Assembly: GCA_029098205.1 (NCBI GenBank)
Contig: JAQXNW010000172.1
Span: 1-6,012 of the forward strand
Direction of reading: 5' to 3'
Origin: Eubacteriales bacterium
GTDB lineage: Bacteria; Bacillota; Clostridia; Peptostreptococcales; Anaerovoracaceae
Length of the DNA: 6,012 nucleotides
A model generated the notes under the pieces. The model was not told where the DNA came from. It made no database searches and was given only the letters and a program-made list of their open reading frames with translations. Numbering within the stretch: the stretch's first letter is position 1; each line of letters opens with the position of its first letter. This document shows, piece by piece, positions 4,484 to 6,012 of the stretch. The translations under genes were made by a program, and so were the position numbers.

Positions 4484-5200
4484 CTAACGGGCTGTGAATT
4501 CCTTCATACACCGGCGGTACGCCGCCAAAGGATCCTCCGACTGGGTGATCGGACGGCCGACGACGATGAAATCAGATCCAAGCGTTCTCGCCTTCTCCGG
4601 GGTCGTGATCCGCGTCTGATCATCCTGGCAGGAAGAATCGAACCGGATTCCCGGCGTCACGGTCAGGAAAGAGTCTCCGGCCGCCTCGTGGATTTTTCCA
4701 GCCTCCAGCGGGGAGCAGACAACGCCGTCGAGGCCCGCTGCTTTCGCGTTCTTCGCGTAATGAATGCAGGTGTTTTCCACTTCGCCCGGAATTCCAAGCT
4801 CTTTGTTCATGGTTTCGCGGCTGGTTGAAGTCAGCTGCGTTACAGCCAACAGAACCGGATGGGCACTGTCGGAATTCCCGCTGCCATTCTGAAGGCCTTC
4901 TTTTGCGGCAGCCATCATTTTGATTCCTCCGGCCGCGTGCACATTGGTCATATCGACGCCTAACCGGGAGAGAGCACGCATGGCGCTTCGAACTGTATTC
5001 GGAATATCATGCAGCTTCAGATCCAGAAAAATTCTGTGCCCTCTGGATTTCAGTGCACGGACGGCGTCCGGACCTTCTGAATAAAAAAGCTCCATACCGA
5101 TTTTTACAAATGGCTTCTCCCCTTCGGGGAAGCGGTCCAGAAACAGTATTGTATCGTTCATGGACGGAAAATCACAGGCGACGATTACGTCTCGCTGCAT
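4484..5200 (-). CDS. pyrF: Orotidine 5'-phosphate decarboxylase
   Basis: PyrF decarboxylates OMP to UMP, the last step of the de novo pathway, without cofactors; it is a cytoplasmic TIM-barrel dimer. The 238-residue product is normal for the family. Visible residues are Asp10 (VACDF), Lys33 (VKIGMEL) and the catalytic DxKxxD set in FLDLKLHDIPNT with Asp60, Lys62 and Asp65. The substrate loop VTQLTS (120-125), VTPGIR (181-186) and the phosphate-binding Arg216 in VVGRPIT follow. The sequence resembles the shorter bacterial PyrF type, as in Bacillus, rather than the longer 270-280-residue form found in some taxa. Start ATG (5198-5200) follows AGGAGG with 5 nt spacing. It lies only 24 nt after pyrD, so the two are co-transcribed and perhaps translationally linked. 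The stop is TAG, followed by the 163-nt gap before pyrE. Confidence 0.97.
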   Translation of the reverse strand: MQRDVIVACDFPSMNDTILFLDRFPEGEKPFVKIGMELFYSEGPDAVRALKSRGHRIFLDLKLHDIPNTVRSAMRALSRLGVDMTNVHAAGGIKMMAAAKEGLQNGSGNSDSAHPVLLAVTQLTSTSRETMNKELGIPGEVENTCIHYAKNAKAAGLDGVVCSPLEAGKIHEAAGDSFLTVTPGIRFDSSCQDDQTRITTPEKARTLGSDFIVVGRPITQSEDPLAAYRRCMKEFTAR

Positions 5201-5224
5201 GGCAACCTCCTGATTATATATCTA

Positions 5225-6012
5225 TTACAAAGCCGTACCGATGATGTCGGTCAGCTTTTCGATTCCTAATTCTTTCATCACGCGCGGAAGATTCCGGATG
5301 ATTCTTGGACAGGTAAACGGGTCGGCAAGGTTCGCCGCGCCGACTTCCACCGCAGATGCGCCGGCCATCATCATTTCGATGACGTCCTCTGCCCGGCGGA
5401 TTCCGCCCATCCCGATGATCGGGATATGTACCTGTTTCGCGGTCTGGTATACCATTCGAATTGCGATCGGAAAAATTGCCGGTCCTGAAAGTCCTCCTGT
5501 TCTGTTCGCCAGAAGCGGAGCTCTCTTTCGGGTGTCAATCCGCATGCCAAGCACCGTGTTTATCATGCTGATTCCGTCTGCACCCGCCTCCTCGCATGCC
5601 AAAGCAACCTCCGTGATGTCCGGCGCGTTCGGTGTGAGCTTCATATATACAGGCTTGTCGCCGCTGACTTCTTTTACGGTTCGGGTGATTTCCGCCGCGG
5701 CGGCAGGGTCGGTGCCGAACGCCATTCCGCCGGCGTGGACATTCGGACAGCTGATGTTTATTTCCAGAATTCCGATCTGCTCTTCCTTTGCCATGCGCTC
5801 CGCAAGCGTACGGTATTCATACTTCGAAAATCCGCTCAGGTTCGCGATCAAAGGCTTATGGAACCGCTTCCGAAGCTCCGGGAGCTCGGTCCTGATCACT
5901 TCTTCAATACCTGGGTTCTGAAGACCTACGGAGTTCAGCATCCCGGAAGGAGTTTCCGCAATCCGCGGAAGTTCGTTTCCGTACCTTGGCTCCAGCGTGG
6001 TGCCTTTGAAGG
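5225..6012 (-). CDS. pyrD: Dihydroorotate dehydrogenase, class 1B catalytic subunit (5' end outside window)
   Basis: PyrD oxidises dihydroorotate to orotate using FMN. Class 1B enzymes are cytoplasmic and pass electrons to NAD+ through the flavin/iron-sulfur partner PyrK. The 261 visible codons extend to the window edge; the frame continues upstream of the internal ATG at 5941 as KGTTLEPRYGN...RIAETPSG, so that ATG is not the start. By comparison with L. lactis PyrDB (311 residues), roughly 45-50 N-terminal residues are missing. Motifs seen are GMLNSVGLQNPG, NISCPNVHAGGMAFGTDP with the class 1 catalytic Cys (codon 5747-5749), YMKLTPN with the FMN Lys, MINTVLG, GGLSGPA, PIIGMGGI and VGAANLADP. 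Similarity along these segments is to the 1B type rather than the membrane, quinone-linked class 2. PyrK should lie just outside to the right. A 24-nt spacer with a strong ribosome site leads to pyrF. Confidence 0.96.
   Translation of the reverse strand, partial: FKGTTLEPRYGNELPRIAETPSGMLNSVGLQNPGIEEVIRTELPELRKRFHKPLIANLSGFSKYEYRTLAERMAKEEQIGILEINISCPNVHAGGMAFGTDPAAAAEITRTVKEVSGDKPVYMKLTPNAPDITEVALACEEAGADGISMINTVLGMRIDTRKRAPLLANRTGGLSGPAIFPIAIRMVYQTAKQVHIPIIGMGGIRRAEDVIEMMMAGASAVEVGAANLADPFTCPRIIRNLPRVMKELGIEKLTDIIGTAL

Noticed and set aside
2713..4497. A 594-codon open frame on the + strand opposite pyrB and pyrE
   Set aside because: It is the antisense shadow of two unambiguous genes, has no recognisable domain, and its composition (rich in Arg, Phe and Val) is that of a complementary-strand frame.
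5241..5921. A 226-codon + strand frame opposite pyrD
   Set aside because: Antisense of the conserved pyrD; low-complexity Ser/Ile/Ala/Pro composition and no family signature.
1..6012. Mobile element, CRISPR array, phage or defence system
   Set aside because: No transposase, integrase, regularly spaced repeats or terminal repeats are seen; every long frame is explained by housekeeping genes. The tRNA could serve as an integration site, but no partial duplicate of its 3' end was noticed in the window.

Overview
The window reads as ordinary chromosome of an anaerobic Bacillota, most likely class Clostridia. The grounds are strong AGGAGG-type ribosome sites, a clostridial-type thiolase, an NAD-linked class 1B PyrD, and a zinc-binding PyrI beside PyrB. 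I cannot place it below class. No phage, insertion sequence, CRISPR or toxin/defence gene is visible.

Left part, + strand (1-2142): the 3' end of a thiolase gene closes at 199 and is followed by a near-perfect intrinsic terminator (247-280). A separate unit follows: a sigma-A type promoter (TTGAAG, 17-nt spacer, TATAAT; 305-333), a strong ribosome site and a complete murE (362-1918). This murE stands alone rather than in a cell-wall/division cluster, and its amino-acid-recognition motifs are atypical. A 148-nt spacer with an inverted repeat leads to an extended -10 promoter and a tRNA-Val with anticodon CAC (2067-2142).

Right part, - strand (2217-6012): a pyrimidine-biosynthesis operon is read right to left as pyrD (5' end beyond the window), pyrF, pyrE, pyrB, pyrI. 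It encodes aspartate carbamoyltransferase (catalytic and regulatory chains), dihydroorotate dehydrogenase, orotate phosphoribosyltransferase and OMP decarboxylase. That covers carbamoyl aspartate formation and the route from dihydroorotate to UMP. Carbamoyl-phosphate synthase, dihydroorotase (PyrC) and the PyrK electron-transfer partner are not in view.

The tRNA gene and the pyr operon converge on one hairpin with T-rich tracts on both sides (2151-2185), which probably terminates both. The spacers inside the pyr operon are the least explained parts: a 163-nt gap before pyrE carries three TTGCCG/CGGCAA repeats next to a possible internal promoter, and the stop codons of pyrB and pyrI both fall inside small dyads.

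I found no convincing undescribed system. The items most worth checking are the MurE substrate specificity and the regulatory-looking pyrF-pyrE gap.
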